DNA of 64,000 bases from Streptomyces xanthochromogenes (GCF_014650455.1 NZ_BMUZ01000013.1:245941-309940); one strand, 5' to 3'. Shown: positions 50,948 to 59,929, counted from the stretch's first letter. The notes: generated by a model from the sequence alone, not told the origin. Translations and numbers: made by a program.

Positions 50948-51813
50948 GCACCCTGATGGACACCCCGGCGGGCGAGACGGCACCCGGCTACCGGGCCCGG
51001 CACACCCTGCCGCTGCGCGTCGAGGCCCTGCGGCAGCTGAAGCGCCGGCGCACCCTGGTCATGGGCGCGGTCCTCGGCGCGCTGCCGTTCGTCCTGATCG
51101 TCGCCTTCGCCATCGGCGGCAGCCCGAGCAGCCGCAACGGCCGCATCACCCTGATGGACACGGCGACCGCGTCCGGCGTCAACTTCGCCGCGACCTGTCT
51201 GTTCGTCTCTGCGGGCTTCCTGCTCGTGGTGCCCGTCGCGCTGTTCTGCGGCGACACCGTGGCCTCCGAGGCGAGCTGGTCCTCGCTGCGCTACCTGCTG
51301 GCGGCGCCGGTGCCGAGGGCCCGGCTGCTGTGGTCGAAGCTGGCGGTGGCGCTCGGGTTCAGTGCGGCGGCGATCGTGCTGCTGCCCGTGGTGGCGCTCG
51401 CGGCGGGCACCGCCGTCTACGGCTGGGGGCCGCTCCAGATCCCGACCGGCGGCTCACTCGGTGCCGGGCAGGCCGTTCCCCGTCTGGCCCTCGCGGTCGC
51501 CTTCGTCTTCGTGTCCCAACTGGTCACCGCGGCGCTCGCGTTCTGGCTCTCCACCCGCACGGACGCGCCGCTGGGCGCGGTCGGCGGCGCGGTGGGCCTG
51601 ACCATCGTCGGCAACGTACTGGACGCGGTGACCGCGCTCGGCCACTGGCGGGACTTCCTGCCCGCGCACTGGCAGTTCGCCTGGGCCGACGCACTCCAGC
51701 CGCACCTGGAGTGGGGCGGCATGCTGAAGGGCTCGGCGGTCTCCGTCGCCTACGCCCTGGTCCTCTTCGCCCTTGCCTTCCGCGGCTTCGCCCGCAAGGA
51801 CATCGTGTCGTAG
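50944..51813 (+). CDS. ABC transporter permease partner of the hydrolase-ATPase fusion
   Basis: A 289-aa membrane protein with about six helices in ABC-2 arrangement: 'LRQLKRRRTLVMGAVLGALP' leads into TM1, then 'FAATCLFVSAGFLLVVPVAL', 'LAAPVPRARLLWSKLAVALG' with the typical cytoplasmic coupling loop, and three more helices, ending 'FRGFARKDIVS'. GTG at 50944 overlaps the TGA of the fusion gene, so the two are translationally coupled and must form one transporter. Cargo unknown; by the fused peptidase-like hydrolase a peptide or ester compound is plausible. Confidence 0.88.
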   Translation: MSTLMDTPAGETAPGYRARHTLPLRVEALRQLKRRRTLVMGAVLGALPFVLIVAFAIGGSPSSRNGRITLMDTATASGVNFAATCLFVSAGFLLVVPVALFCGDTVASEASWSSLRYLLAAPVPRARLLWSKLAVALGFSAAAIVLLPVVALAAGTAVYGWGPLQIPTGGSLGAGQAVPRLALAVAFVFVSQLVTAALAFWLSTRTDAPLGAVGGAVGLTIVGNVLDAVTALGHWRDFLPAHWQFAWADALQPHLEWGGMLKGSAVSVAYALVLFALAFRGFARKDIVS

Positions 51814-51917
51814 CCCTGGGGGGCGAGGACCCCGTACGCGCGACGGCCGCCTGCGAGGCCCGGTGATCCGGGACGCTCGAAGGCGGCCGACGCGTCTGTG
51901 CCCTGATCAGGCCCTGA

Positions 51918-53189
51918 TCAGGCGGCGAGGAGCTTCTCGTAGCCGACGAGCCGCACACACGCGGTGAGGCCGAGGATCGCCTGCTCCAGCTCCGCGAGGC
52001 CCGGGTAGCTGGGCGCGATGCGGATGGTGGCGTCCTTCGGGTCGCTGCCGTACGGGTGCGTCGCGCCCGCCGGGGTCAGGACGACGCCCGCCTGCCCGGC
52101 CCGCGCCACGACCTCCCTGGCGCAGCCCTCGGGCACTTCGAGCGTGACGAAGTAGCCGCCCTTGGGCAGCGTCCAGCTCGCGAGGCCGGTGCCGCCGAGC
52201 TCGCTCTCCAGGATGCGCTGGACGGTCTCGAACTTGGGCTGGAGCAGCGCCCGCTGGCGCTCCATGTGGGCCCGTACGCCCTCCGCGTCCCGCAGGAACA
52301 GGACGTGCCGCAGCTGATTGACCTTGTCCGGGCCGATCGAGCGCTTGGAGTTGTTGGCGAGCAGCCACTGCACGTTGGCCGGCGAGGAGCCGAAGAAGGC
52401 GACGCCCGCGCCCGCGGCGGTGATCTTCGAGGTGGAGCCGAAGACGAACGCCCGGTCCGCGTGGCCGGCCTGTGCGCAGGCGCCGAGGAGGTCGGCGATC
52501 TCGACGGGCTCGTCGGTGAGGTGGTGGGCGGCGTAGGCGTTGTCCCAGAAGATGCGGAAGTCGGGGGCCGCGGTCTCCATCCGGGCCAGCCGCGCCACCG
52601 TCTCGTCGCTGTAGCTGATGCCGCTCGGGTTGCTGTACTTGGGCACGCACCAGATGCCCTTGATGCCCGCGTCCTCGGCGACCAGGCGCTCCACCACGTC
52701 CATGTCCGGGCCCGCGTCGGTCATCGGAACCGGGATCATCTCGATGCCGAACCGCTCGCACAGCGAGAAGTGCCGGTCGTAGCCGGGCACCGGGCACAGG
52801 AACGCGAGGCGCTCCTGGTCGACCCAGTGCGACTCGGCGCCGGGAACGACGCTCAGCATCGCGTGCACCAGGCAGTCGTGCATGAGCTCCAGGCTGGAGT
52901 TGCCCGCGGCGAGCAGCTGCCCGGCCGGCACCTGGAGCACCTCGGCGAATATCTCCCGGAGCTCCGGGAGACCCTGCAGACCGCCGTAGTTGCGCACGTC
53001 GGTGCCGTCGGCGGAGGTCCAGCGGCCGCCGGGCAGGCTGAGCAGGTCCTCGGAGAGGTCGAGCTGCTCGGGCGCGGGCTTGCCCCGGGTGAGGTCGAGC
53101 TTGAGACCGCGGGCCGCAAGCGCCTCGTAGTCCTGCCGGGCCTGGTCGAGCAGCCCGGCCAGGGCGTCGGAGGTCAGCTCGGTGGTCAT
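51918..53189 (-). CDS. Class Ic aspartate aminotransferase-like PLP enzyme
   Basis: A 423-aa fold-type I PLP enzyme. 'GLKLDLTRGKPAPEQLDLSE' and 'NYGGLQGLPELREIFAEVLQ' are typical of the actinobacterial Ic-type aspartate aminotransferases; the cofactor lysine is in 'FGSTSKITAAGAG' near 250, and 'PKYSNPSGISYS' and 'RIFWDNAYAAHH' carry cofactor contacts. Likely aspartate-oxaloacetate transaminase in central nitrogen metabolism. ATG at 53189 with AGAGGAAAC. Transcribed toward the ABC permease. Confidence 0.88.
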   Translation of the reverse strand: MTTELTSDALAGLLDQARQDYEALAARGLKLDLTRGKPAPEQLDLSEDLLSLPGGRWTSADGTDVRNYGGLQGLPELREIFAEVLQVPAGQLLAAGNSSLELMHDCLVHAMLSVVPGAESHWVDQERLAFLCPVPGYDRHFSLCERFGIEMIPVPMTDAGPDMDVVERLVAEDAGIKGIWCVPKYSNPSGISYSDETVARLARMETAAPDFRIFWDNAYAAHHLTDEPVEIADLLGACAQAGHADRAFVFGSTSKITAAGAGVAFFGSSPANVQWLLANNSKRSIGPDKVNQLRHVLFLRDAEGVRAHMERQRALLQPKFETVQRILESELGGTGLASWTLPKGGYFVTLEVPEGCAREVVARAGQAGVVLTPAGATHPYGSDPKDATIRIAPSYPGLAELEQAILGLTACVRLVGYEKLLAA

Positions 53190-53360
53190 GGTGTTTCCTC
53201 TCGCGGGGCCGCGCGGGCGTGGGACGGCATGGGGTGGGTGCGCCGTGTCGAGCTTACAAAGAGCTCCCTGAGCACCGGACGACCGCCTTCCCCGGGGCCG
53301 GACGCTCAAGCGGGCACGGGCCGCGCCCGCCGCCCGGACGGGCGCACCCGGGCCGTCCGC

Positions 53361-54452
53361 TCAAGCGGGCACGCCGCGCGCGACCGGGTGCAGGGCCGCG
53401 TACTCCAGCGGCGCGGACGGGTCGACGGAGATGTCCAGCGGGGCGGGCGCCGCGCCCGCGCGGGCCAGCAGGTCGCCCACCGCGGCGATCATCGCGCCGT
53501 TGTCGGTGCACAGGCCGAGCGGCGGGACGCGCAGGGTGATCCCGGCCGCCGCGCAGCGCTGTTCGGCGAGCGAGCGCACCCGGGAGTTCGCGGCGACCCC
53601 GCCCACCACGACCAGGGTGTCCACGCCGTGCGCACGGCAGGCCGCGACCGCCTTGCGGGTCAGCACGTCGGCGACCGCCTCCTGGAGCGCGGCTGAGCCG
53701 TCGGCGACGGGGAGCACACGGCCCGCGTGCCGCTCGGCCCAGCGGGCGGCCGCCGTCTTGAGCCCGGAGAAGGAGAAGGCGTACGGATCGTCGTGCGGCC
53801 CGGTCAGCGGCCGCGGGAACGCCACGGCGCCGGCGTCGCCGTCCCGGGCCGCCCGGTCGATGGCGGGGCCGCCGGGGTAGGGCAGACCGAAGACGCGGGC
53901 GACCTTGTCGAAGCACTCGCCCGCCGCGTCGTCCAGGGTGTCGCCCAGGTGGACGATCGGGTCGCGGGCCAGGTCCCGTACGAGCAGCAGCGAGGTGTGG
54001 CCGCCGGAGACGATCAGCACCATGCAGGGGTTGGGCAGCGGGCCGTGCTCCAGGGTGTCGGCGGCCACGTGCCCGGCCAGGTGGTGCACCCCGTACAGCG
54101 GGACGCCCAGGCCGTAGGCCAGTGCCTTCGCGCCCGCGAGTCCGACCTGGAGGGCGCCGGAGAGCCCCGGCCCGGTCGTGACGGCGACCGCGCCGATGTC
54201 GGATGCCCTCAACCCGGCCTGTTCCAGGGCCCGTTGGACGACCGGGGTGAGGGAGTGGACATGGGCGCGGGCGGCGATCTCCGGCACGACCCCGCCGTAG
54301 CGCGCGTGCTCGTCCATGCTCGACGCCACCGCGTGGCCGAGCAGCCGTCCGTCCCGCACGAGCCCGGCACCGGTCTCGTCGCAGGACGACTCGATCCCGA
54401 GCACCACCGGAGCGCCCACCCCGACCACCTCTTCCCCTTCTACTGCCTTCAT
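53361..54452 (-). CDS. tsaD: tRNA N6-adenosine threonylcarbamoyltransferase
   Basis: A 363-aa TsaD/Kae1 protein of the ASKHA fold. 'VLGIESSCDETGAGLVRDG' is the N-terminal signature, 'HHLAGHVAADTLEHG' gives the two metal-binding histidines, 'VSGGHTSLLLV' is the phosphate loop, and 'LCTDNGAMIAA' lies near the C-terminus. TsaD makes t6A37 in ANN-decoding tRNAs with TsaB and TsaE, which are not in this window. The start is ambiguous: ATG at 54452 lacks a good site, and in-frame GTGs at about 54428 and 54419 are alternatives. Divergent from the nickel permease. Confidence 0.93.
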   Translation of the reverse strand: MKAVEGEEVVGVGAPVVLGIESSCDETGAGLVRDGRLLGHAVASSMDEHARYGGVVPEIAARAHVHSLTPVVQRALEQAGLRASDIGAVAVTTGPGLSGALQVGLAGAKALAYGLGVPLYGVHHLAGHVAADTLEHGPLPNPCMVLIVSGGHTSLLLVRDLARDPIVHLGDTLDDAAGECFDKVARVFGLPYPGGPAIDRAARDGDAGAVAFPRPLTGPHDDPYAFSFSGLKTAAARWAERHAGRVLPVADGSAALQEAVADVLTRKAVAACRAHGVDTLVVVGGVAANSRVRSLAEQRCAAAGITLRVPPLGLCTDNGAMIAAVGDLLARAGAAPAPLDISVDPSAPLEYAALHPVARGVPA

Positions 54453-54459
54453 GTTGCTG

Positions 54460-54476
54460 TTGCAACTGGTGTGCAA
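54460..54476. promoter_or_regulatory. Nur box 1 (nickel regulator site)
   Basis: TTGCAA-CTGGT-GTGCAA fits the Streptomyces Nur box tTGCaa-N5-ttGCAA with one mismatch. It lies between tsaD and the nickel permease, 115 bp upstream of the permease start and only 8 bp from the tsaD ATG. Confidence 0.65.
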
Positions 54477-54529
54477 TAAGGATAGGGGGTGGCCGTCGGA
54501 GGTCGGCCTTTACTGGGGGTTGGTTGCAG

Positions 54530-54546
54530 TTGCGAGTGCTGCGCAA
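54530..54546. promoter_or_regulatory. Nur box 2 (nickel regulator site), weaker
   Basis: TTGCGA-GTGCT-GCGCAA keeps the TTGC...GCAA frame and the N5 spacing of the Nur box. It sits 70 bp downstream of box 1 and 45 bp before the permease start, so the promoter may be bracketed by two sites. Confidence 0.5.
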
Positions 54547-54590
54547 GAAGGTGGAGCACGCCACGTGACCAGGAAGAAGGGCCGGCTCCC

Positions 54591-55739
54591 ATGGCCAGCA
54601 CCACACAGTCCACCGCCCCGCCGACCGGCCCGCAGGGCTCTCGCCTACGGGCCTTCCGGGCATCGCTGACGCGGCAGGAGTGGACCCGGCTCGGCGGGAT
54701 GGCGGCCTTCATCGTGGCGCTGCACGTCATCGGCTGGTTCACCCTGGTGGCCATCGTCGCGCCCGAGCACTACAGCCTCGGCACCAAGTCGTTCGGTGTC
54801 GGGATCGGGGTCACCGCGTACACCCTGGGGATGCGGCACGCCTTCGACGCCGACCACATCGCGGCCATCGACAACACCACGCGCAAGCTCATGAACGACG
54901 GCCAGCGCCCGCTGTCGGTGGGGTTCTGGTTCTCGCTCGGCCACTCCTCGGTCGTGTTCGGCCTGGCCTTCCTGCTCTCGCTCGGGGTGCGGGCGCTCGC
55001 CGGGCCGGTGCAGGACGACGACTCGAAGCTGCACGACGTCACCGGCCTGATCGGCACGACCGTCTCCGGCACGTTCCTGTACGTGATCGCCGCGTTCAAC
55101 CTGGTGATCCTGGCCGGCATCTGGAAAGTGTTCCGCCGGATGCGCTCCGGGGACTTCGACGAGGCCGCGCTGGAGGACCAGCTGAACAACCGCGGCTTCA
55201 TGAACCGCCTCCTCGGCCGCGTCATGAAGTCGATCACCAGGCCGTGGCAGATGTATCCGCTGGGCCTGCTCTTCGGCCTCGGCTTCGACACCGCCACGGA
55301 GATCGCCCTGCTGGTCCTCGCGGGCTCCGGCGCGGCGTCCGGACTGCCCTGGTACGCGATCCTGTGCCTGCCGGTGCTGTTCGCGGCCGGCATGTCGCTG
55401 CTCGACACCATCGACGGCTCGTTCATGAACTTCGCCTACGGCTGGGCTTTCTCCAAGCCGGTCCGCAAGGTCTACTACAACCTCACCGTCACCGGTCTGT
55501 CCGTCGCGGTCGCCCTGGTCATCGGCACCGTCGAACTCCTCGGGCTGCTCGCCGACAAGCTGGATCTGCACGGCGTGTTCTGGGACTGGGTCGGCGGCCT
55601 CGACCTCAACGTGATCGGCTTCGTCGTCGTCGGCCTGTTCTTCCTCACCTGGGTCCTGGCCCTCCTCGTGTGGAAGTACGGCCGCATCGAGGAGAAGTGG
55701 ACGGCGGGGCTGCGCTCCGCGGAGCAGCGGGCGGACTGA
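54591..55739 (+). CDS. High-affinity nickel/cobalt permease (NiCoT, HoxN/NixA type)
   Basis: A 382-aa permease with eight helices. The signature 'GMRHAFDADHIAAIDNTTRK' (HX4DH in TM2) is complete, as are 'FWFSLGHSSVVFG' and 'LGFDTATEIALLVL'. It imports Ni2+ (or Co2+) as a single-component carrier. ATG at 54591 with AGGAAGAAGG upstream. Two Nur-like boxes upstream indicate repression by the Fur-family regulator Nur when nickel is plentiful. Divergent from tsaD. No urease or hydrogenase gene is nearby. Confidence 0.92.
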   Translation: MASTTQSTAPPTGPQGSRLRAFRASLTRQEWTRLGGMAAFIVALHVIGWFTLVAIVAPEHYSLGTKSFGVGIGVTAYTLGMRHAFDADHIAAIDNTTRKLMNDGQRPLSVGFWFSLGHSSVVFGLAFLLSLGVRALAGPVQDDDSKLHDVTGLIGTTVSGTFLYVIAAFNLVILAGIWKVFRRMRSGDFDEAALEDQLNNRGFMNRLLGRVMKSITRPWQMYPLGLLFGLGFDTATEIALLVLAGSGAASGLPWYAILCLPVLFAAGMSLLDTIDGSFMNFAYGWAFSKPVRKVYYNLTVTGLSVAVALVIGTVELLGLLADKLDLHGVFWDWVGGLDLNVIGFVVVGLFFLTWVLALLVWKYGRIEEKWTAGLRSAEQRAD

Positions 55740-55833
55740 CGCCGGATGGCGGGGCGCCGAGGGGCGGGGGCTCCGCTTACGCCCCCGCTACCGCCGCCCC
55801 GCTACATTGCTCGGACAAATCGGTCCGACCAGC

Positions 55834-55858
55834 AAAAAGGCCCTCCCGAAGGAGGGCC
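55834..55858 (-). terminator. Rho-independent terminator of tRNA-Arg
   Basis: On the minus strand a GGCCCTCC-TTCG-GGAGGGCC stem-loop is followed directly by five T residues (A-run at 55834-55838 on the plus strand). It lies 18 bp after the tRNA 3' end and is a textbook intrinsic terminator. Confidence 0.9.
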
Positions 55859-55875
55859 GTACTGCTGTGGCGCGG

Positions 55876-55951
55876 TGGCGCCCCCGGCAGGACTCGAACC
55901 TGCGGCCAAGCGCTTAGAAGGCGCCTGCTCTATCCACTGAGCTACGGGGGC
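55876..55951 (-). tRNA. tRNA-Arg (UCU anticodon)
   Basis: The minus strand folds into a complete cloverleaf: acceptor GCCCCCG (55951-55945) with CGGGGGC, D arm around GTAGCTCAGTGGATAGAGC, anticodon loop CTTCTAA giving anticodon UCU (closing stem GGCGC/GCGCT), T arm with GGTTCGAGTCC, discriminator G and an encoded CCA (55878-55876). It reads the rare AGA codon. Followed by an intrinsic terminator. Confidence 0.96.
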
Positions 55952-56316
55952 CGGATGGGGCCTCGGTGGCCTGGAGCCCCGGGCCGGGCAGGGTGTGGGT
56001 CCGGGACGGGTCCCGGGCCGGTGACCTTGCCGGGGACAAGGATAGGGCTCCTGTCACCTCGTCCCGGTTGCTTCACCTGCGTGGCACGATGTGGAGGTTC
56101 GGTGAAGCGAACCGATAATCGCAGGCAGGTGCGAATCATGCAGCGCTTTTGACGCTCGCGGCGCAGGGTGTTGTGCACTCGTTATGCCTGCGTCCCACTC
56201 GTCCCGTGTGTCCCATCTGTCCGTTCGGCGCGTCTCGGTGGCCTATGGACGCGCGCGGAAGTGGCCATACGCTTCAAAAAGCCGCCAAAATTGGGCATTC
56301 TTCGCATGTGGTGACC
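55952..56316. other. Non-coding stretch between tRNA-Arg and dynA
   Basis: These 365 bp hold the divergent promoters of tRNA-Arg (minus strand) and of the dynA operon (plus strand). A small inverted repeat, GGTTCG-GTGAAG-CGAACC, occurs at 56095-56112. Nothing codes convincingly here; the open frame from 56149 into dynA is not supported by a ribosome site. Confidence 0.5.
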
Positions 56317-57921
56317 ATGGACGTACGGCCTCAGCTCATCGACGCACTTTCCGCCCTGCGCGACAGTGTCGCCGCCGTGCGTCTCCCACTGCCCCTGCCG
56401 GGCGCCCCGCGCGCCCGGCAGACGCGCAGTGAGCTGCTCGCACAACTCGACGACTATCTGCTGCCCCGGCTCCGAGATCCCGAAGCCCCGCTCCTCGCGG
56501 TCATCGGCGGGTCGACCGGCGCCGGCAAGTCCACCCTCGTCAACTCCCTTGTGGGGCGCAGGGTCAGCGAGGCGGGCGTGCTGCGGCCCACCACGCGGAC
56601 GCCCGTGCTCGTGTGCCACCCCGACGACCGGGAGTGGTTCTCCGGGCCGCGCGTGCTGCCCGAACTCACCCGCGTATGGCTGCCGCAGCAGAACGAGGAC
56701 GCCGAGCGCGACGGCCTGCCCGGGCAGGAGGACGAGGGGGCCGTACGCGTCGAGACCGCCACCACGCTGCCGCGCGGGCTCGCGCTCCTCGACGCCCCGG
56801 ACATCGACTCGCTGGTCGTCGGCAACCGCATCCTGGCCGCCGAACTCATCTGCGCCGCCGACGTCTGGGTCATGGTCACGACCGCTTCCCGTTACGCGGA
56901 CGCCGTGCCCTGGCACCTGCTGCGTACCGCGAAGGAGTACGACGCCACCCTGGTCACGGTGCTCGATCGGGTGCCGCACCAGGTGCTCGCCGAAGTGTCG
57001 CGCCAGTACGGTGCGTTGCTCACCCGGGCCGGGCTCGGGGAGGTGCCGCGGTTCACCGTGCCCGAGCTGCCCGAGTCCGCCGGCGCCTCGCACGGGCTGC
57101 TGCCCTCCACCGCGGTGGCCGCGCTGCGGACCTGGCTCACCCACCGCAGTCAGGACCCGGCCGCCCGCCAACAGGCCGTCGCCCGTACCGCCTCCGGCGC
57201 GATCGAGTCCCTCAACGCGCGGATGCCGGAGCTCGCTTCGGCCGTCGCCGCCCAGTACGCCGCCGCCGTACGCCTCACCGGGGCCGTCGAGGACGCGTAC
57301 GCCAAGGAGGGTGAACGGGTCCGGCGCCGCCTGCGGGCCGGCGAGGTGCTTGCCGGGGACGCGCTCACCCGCTGGCGCGCCCACCCCGGCGGCGCCACCT
57401 CCGCCGAGCTCCTGGACGCGCTCGTGGACAGCCTCGCCGAGCTCCTGCGCTGCGCGGCCGCCGCCGCCGACGAGCGGGTCAGGGACGCGTGGGCGCGCGA
57501 ACCGGCGGCGGGTCGGTTCGCCGACGAGGTACGCCAGGTGGACCCGGAGGACCGCATCGGGCTCGCCGTGCGGCGCTGGCGGCGGGTGCTCGAAGAACTG
57601 GCCGAGGAGGAGGTGCGGGAGATGGAACGCTCGCTCGCGCCCGACCCCGAGACCGTGGCGGCGCTGCTCGCCGCCGCCCTGCTCGGCGGCCGCCGGGCCC
57701 GTCGGGCGGGGGAGCGGCTCGCCGAACGGATCGGCGCGCAGGGCGCGCTGCGGCTGCGCGACAAGGGCGGCGAACTCGTCGCCACGTACATCGACCAGGT
57801 GCTCGGCGCCGAACGCGAACGGCGGCTCGCGCCGCTGGACGCCCTGGAGGTGACACCCGAGCCGCAGGCCGGGCTGATCGCCGCACTGTCCGTAGTGCAG
57901 AAGGAGAGGAAAGCGGCATGA
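56317..57921 (+). CDS. dynA: Dynamin-like GTPase DynA
   Basis: A 534-aa dynamin-superfamily GTPase. G1 'VIGGSTGAGKSTLVNSLVG' near 64, 'LLDAPDIDSLV' (G3) near 150, 'VLDRVPHQVL' in place of the canonical NKxD (G4) near 210, then long helical stalk segments (about 300-520) without a membrane helix. The next gene, overlapping by ATGA, is a second dynamin-like GTPase. This pair matches DynA/DynB of streptomycetes, which stabilise FtsZ ladders during sporulation septation. ATG at 56317 is taken by alignment of the conserved start; no strong ribosome site is seen. Confidence 0.82.
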   Translation: MDVRPQLIDALSALRDSVAAVRLPLPLPGAPRARQTRSELLAQLDDYLLPRLRDPEAPLLAVIGGSTGAGKSTLVNSLVGRRVSEAGVLRPTTRTPVLVCHPDDREWFSGPRVLPELTRVWLPQQNEDAERDGLPGQEDEGAVRVETATTLPRGLALLDAPDIDSLVVGNRILAAELICAADVWVMVTTASRYADAVPWHLLRTAKEYDATLVTVLDRVPHQVLAEVSRQYGALLTRAGLGEVPRFTVPELPESAGASHGLLPSTAVAALRTWLTHRSQDPAARQQAVARTASGAIESLNARMPELASAVAAQYAAAVRLTGAVEDAYAKEGERVRRRLRAGEVLAGDALTRWRAHPGGATSAELLDALVDSLAELLRCAAAAADERVRDAWAREPAAGRFADEVRQVDPEDRIGLAVRRWRRVLEELAEEEVREMERSLAPDPETVAALLAAALLGGRRARRAGERLAERIGAQGALRLRDKGGELVATYIDQVLGAERERRLAPLDALEVTPEPQAGLIAALSVVQKERKAA

Positions 57922-59630
57922 CGCAGGAGGTCGACGACCGCTGGGCCGACGGGCTGATCGCGCGGCGCGCCGCCGAACCCGGCGAGATGACGTCCCCCCG
58001 GGAAGAGGGGGCCGAGCCGCAGGACGACGCCACGTTCGAGCCCATCGGAGGACCGTACGTCGGCGAGGTCCGCGGGCGCCTGGACGCGCTGCGCGAACTC
58101 GTCGGCCTGTCCCGCACCCGGCTCGACTCGACGGCGCTCGCCGAGGCCGGGCGGGTGCTCGACGAGGCGTCCGCGCGCCAGCGCCTGTCCGCACGGCACA
58201 CCGTCGTCGCCGTCGCCGGCGCCACCGGAAGCGGCAAGTCCACCCTCTTCAACTCCCTTGCCGGAAGCCAGATTTCGGACACCGGACTGCGCCGCCCCAC
58301 CACCGGCGCACCCATCGCGTGCAGCTGGACCGACGGCGCCGCGGGCCTGCTCGACCGGCTCGGCATCCCCGGCCGGCTGCGCCGTCGCCCGCTGGACAAC
58401 GCCGGTGTCGACCTGGAGGGCCTGGTCCTCGTCGACCTCCCCGACCTGGACTCGGCACTCGTCTCGCACCGGCAGGCGGCCGACCGCGTGCTCGCCCTGG
58501 TCGACGCGATCGTGTGGGTCGTGGACCCCGAGAAGTACGCCGACGCCGTGCTCCACGAGCGCTATCTGCGCCCCCTCGCCGGGCACGCCGAGGTCAGCTT
58601 CGTGGTGCTCAACCAGGTGGACCGGCTGCCCGGTGACGCGGCCGACCAGGTCCTCGACGATCTGCGCCGGTTGCTCGACGAGGACGGCATGGCACTCGGC
58701 GAACACGGCGAGCCCGGCGCCTCGGTGCTCTCCCTCTCCGCGTTGACCGGCCAGGGCGTGGGGGAGCTGCGCGAGCAGCTCGGCCGGTTCGTGCAGGAGC
58801 GCGGCGCCGCCGCCCGCCGGCTGGCCGCCGATGTGGACGCGGCGGCCGTCGAACTGCGCCCGCTGTACGTGGCGGACGGCCGGCCCGGGCTCGGCGAGCG
58901 GGCCCGCCGGGACTTCGCGGACCGCCTGGGCGAGGCGGTCGGCGCCTCGGCCGCGGGGGAGGCCGCCGAACGCGAGTGGCGGCGCAACGCCCAGCGTGCC
59001 TGCGGGACTCCCTGGCTGCGGCTGTGGCGCTGGTACGACCGAATCCGCGTCCCGGCCCTGCAGCGGCCCCGCTCCGATGCCCAGGTGGAGGAGCAGGTCA
59101 CCGCCCGCCAGCGGGTCGAGCAGGCGGTCCGCACGGTGGCCGACGAGGCCGCGGCCGGGCTGCCCGCACCCTGGGCCCAGGCCGTGCGCGAGGCGGCGGT
59201 GCGGGGCGCGGACGGGCTGCCCGAGGCGCTGGACGAGCTCGCGGTGCGCGAGGAGCTGGAGCGCGGCACCTCGCCCCGGCCGCGGTGGTGGCCCGCCGCG
59301 GTGCTGGCCCAGATGGTCATGACCGGTATTCAGATTGTCGGCGGCCTCTGGCTTCTCGGACAGATCGTCGGAGTGCTGACGCCGGGCCTGATCGTCCCCG
59401 CGCTCGTGATGCTGGGCGGCATCGTCGGCGGCCCGCTCATCGAGTGGGCGTGCGCGGTGGCGGCGCGCGGCCCCGGGCGGCGCTACGGCCAGGAGGCCGA
59501 ACGTCGGCTTCGCGAGGCCGCGGCCGCCTGCGGCCGGGCCAAGGTCCTGGATCCGGTGGCCGCCGAACTGCTGCGGTACCGGGAGGTGCGCGAGCAGTAC
59601 GCGGCGGTGGTGGGGGCGGGGAAGAGGTGA
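57918..59630 (+). CDS. dynB: Dynamin-like GTPase DynB with C-terminal membrane helices
   Basis: A 570-aa partner GTPase. G1 'VAGATGSGKSTLFNSLAG' near 100, 'LVDLPDLDSAL' (G3) near 175, 'VLNQVDRLPGDA' (G4, NQVD) near 232, helical stalk segments, then two hydrophobic helices near 463-505 ('QMVMTGIQIVGGLWLLGQIV' and 'LIVPALVMLGGIVGGPLIE'), so it is an integral membrane protein with both ends in the cytoplasm. The start ATG at 57918 overlaps the dynA stop codon, which enforces coupled synthesis of the two partners. Confidence 0.85.
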   Translation: MTQEVDDRWADGLIARRAAEPGEMTSPREEGAEPQDDATFEPIGGPYVGEVRGRLDALRELVGLSRTRLDSTALAEAGRVLDEASARQRLSARHTVVAVAGATGSGKSTLFNSLAGSQISDTGLRRPTTGAPIACSWTDGAAGLLDRLGIPGRLRRRPLDNAGVDLEGLVLVDLPDLDSALVSHRQAADRVLALVDAIVWVVDPEKYADAVLHERYLRPLAGHAEVSFVVLNQVDRLPGDAADQVLDDLRRLLDEDGMALGEHGEPGASVLSLSALTGQGVGELREQLGRFVQERGAAARRLAADVDAAAVELRPLYVADGRPGLGERARRDFADRLGEAVGASAAGEAAEREWRRNAQRACGTPWLRLWRWYDRIRVPALQRPRSDAQVEEQVTARQRVEQAVRTVADEAAAGLPAPWAQAVREAAVRGADGLPEALDELAVREELERGTSPRPRWWPAAVLAQMVMTGIQIVGGLWLLGQIVGVLTPGLIVPALVMLGGIVGGPLIEWACAVAARGPGRRYGQEAERRLREAAAACGRAKVLDPVAAELLRYREVREQYAAVVGAGKR

Positions 59631-59929
59631 GGGCGGGCAAGGGGTGAGGGCGGGCAAGGGGTGAAGGGGTTTTCCACAACGCCGGAGTAGTCCACAGGCT
59701 CCGGCACGTACTCCCCGTCCGGTCCAGCATGGAGATCGACAGCGCAAGGGTTCGATCGGCGGCTGGACCGGGCGGGGTTTTCTCTGCCCACCAGGGGCCG
59801 TACGGGACCTGCCGGATCTGCGGAACCTGCGGGATCTGCGGAATCTACGCGTTGTACGGGCGTTGCGCGTCGCACCGGTGCGACGCGTCGTACGGACATC
59901 AGGCAGGGACGGCACGGGGGTTGAGGGCA
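59631..59929. repeat. Spacer between dynB and ssbB with direct repeats
   Basis: GTGAGGGCGGGCAAGGG is repeated in tandem at about 59628-59661. Further on, 59812-59846 contains three near-copies of a GGATCTGCGGAAC-like unit. No gene is visible; the promoter of ssbB or read-through from dynB must cross it. An open frame over the second repeat is in phase with ssbB but has no start signal. Confidence 0.6.
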
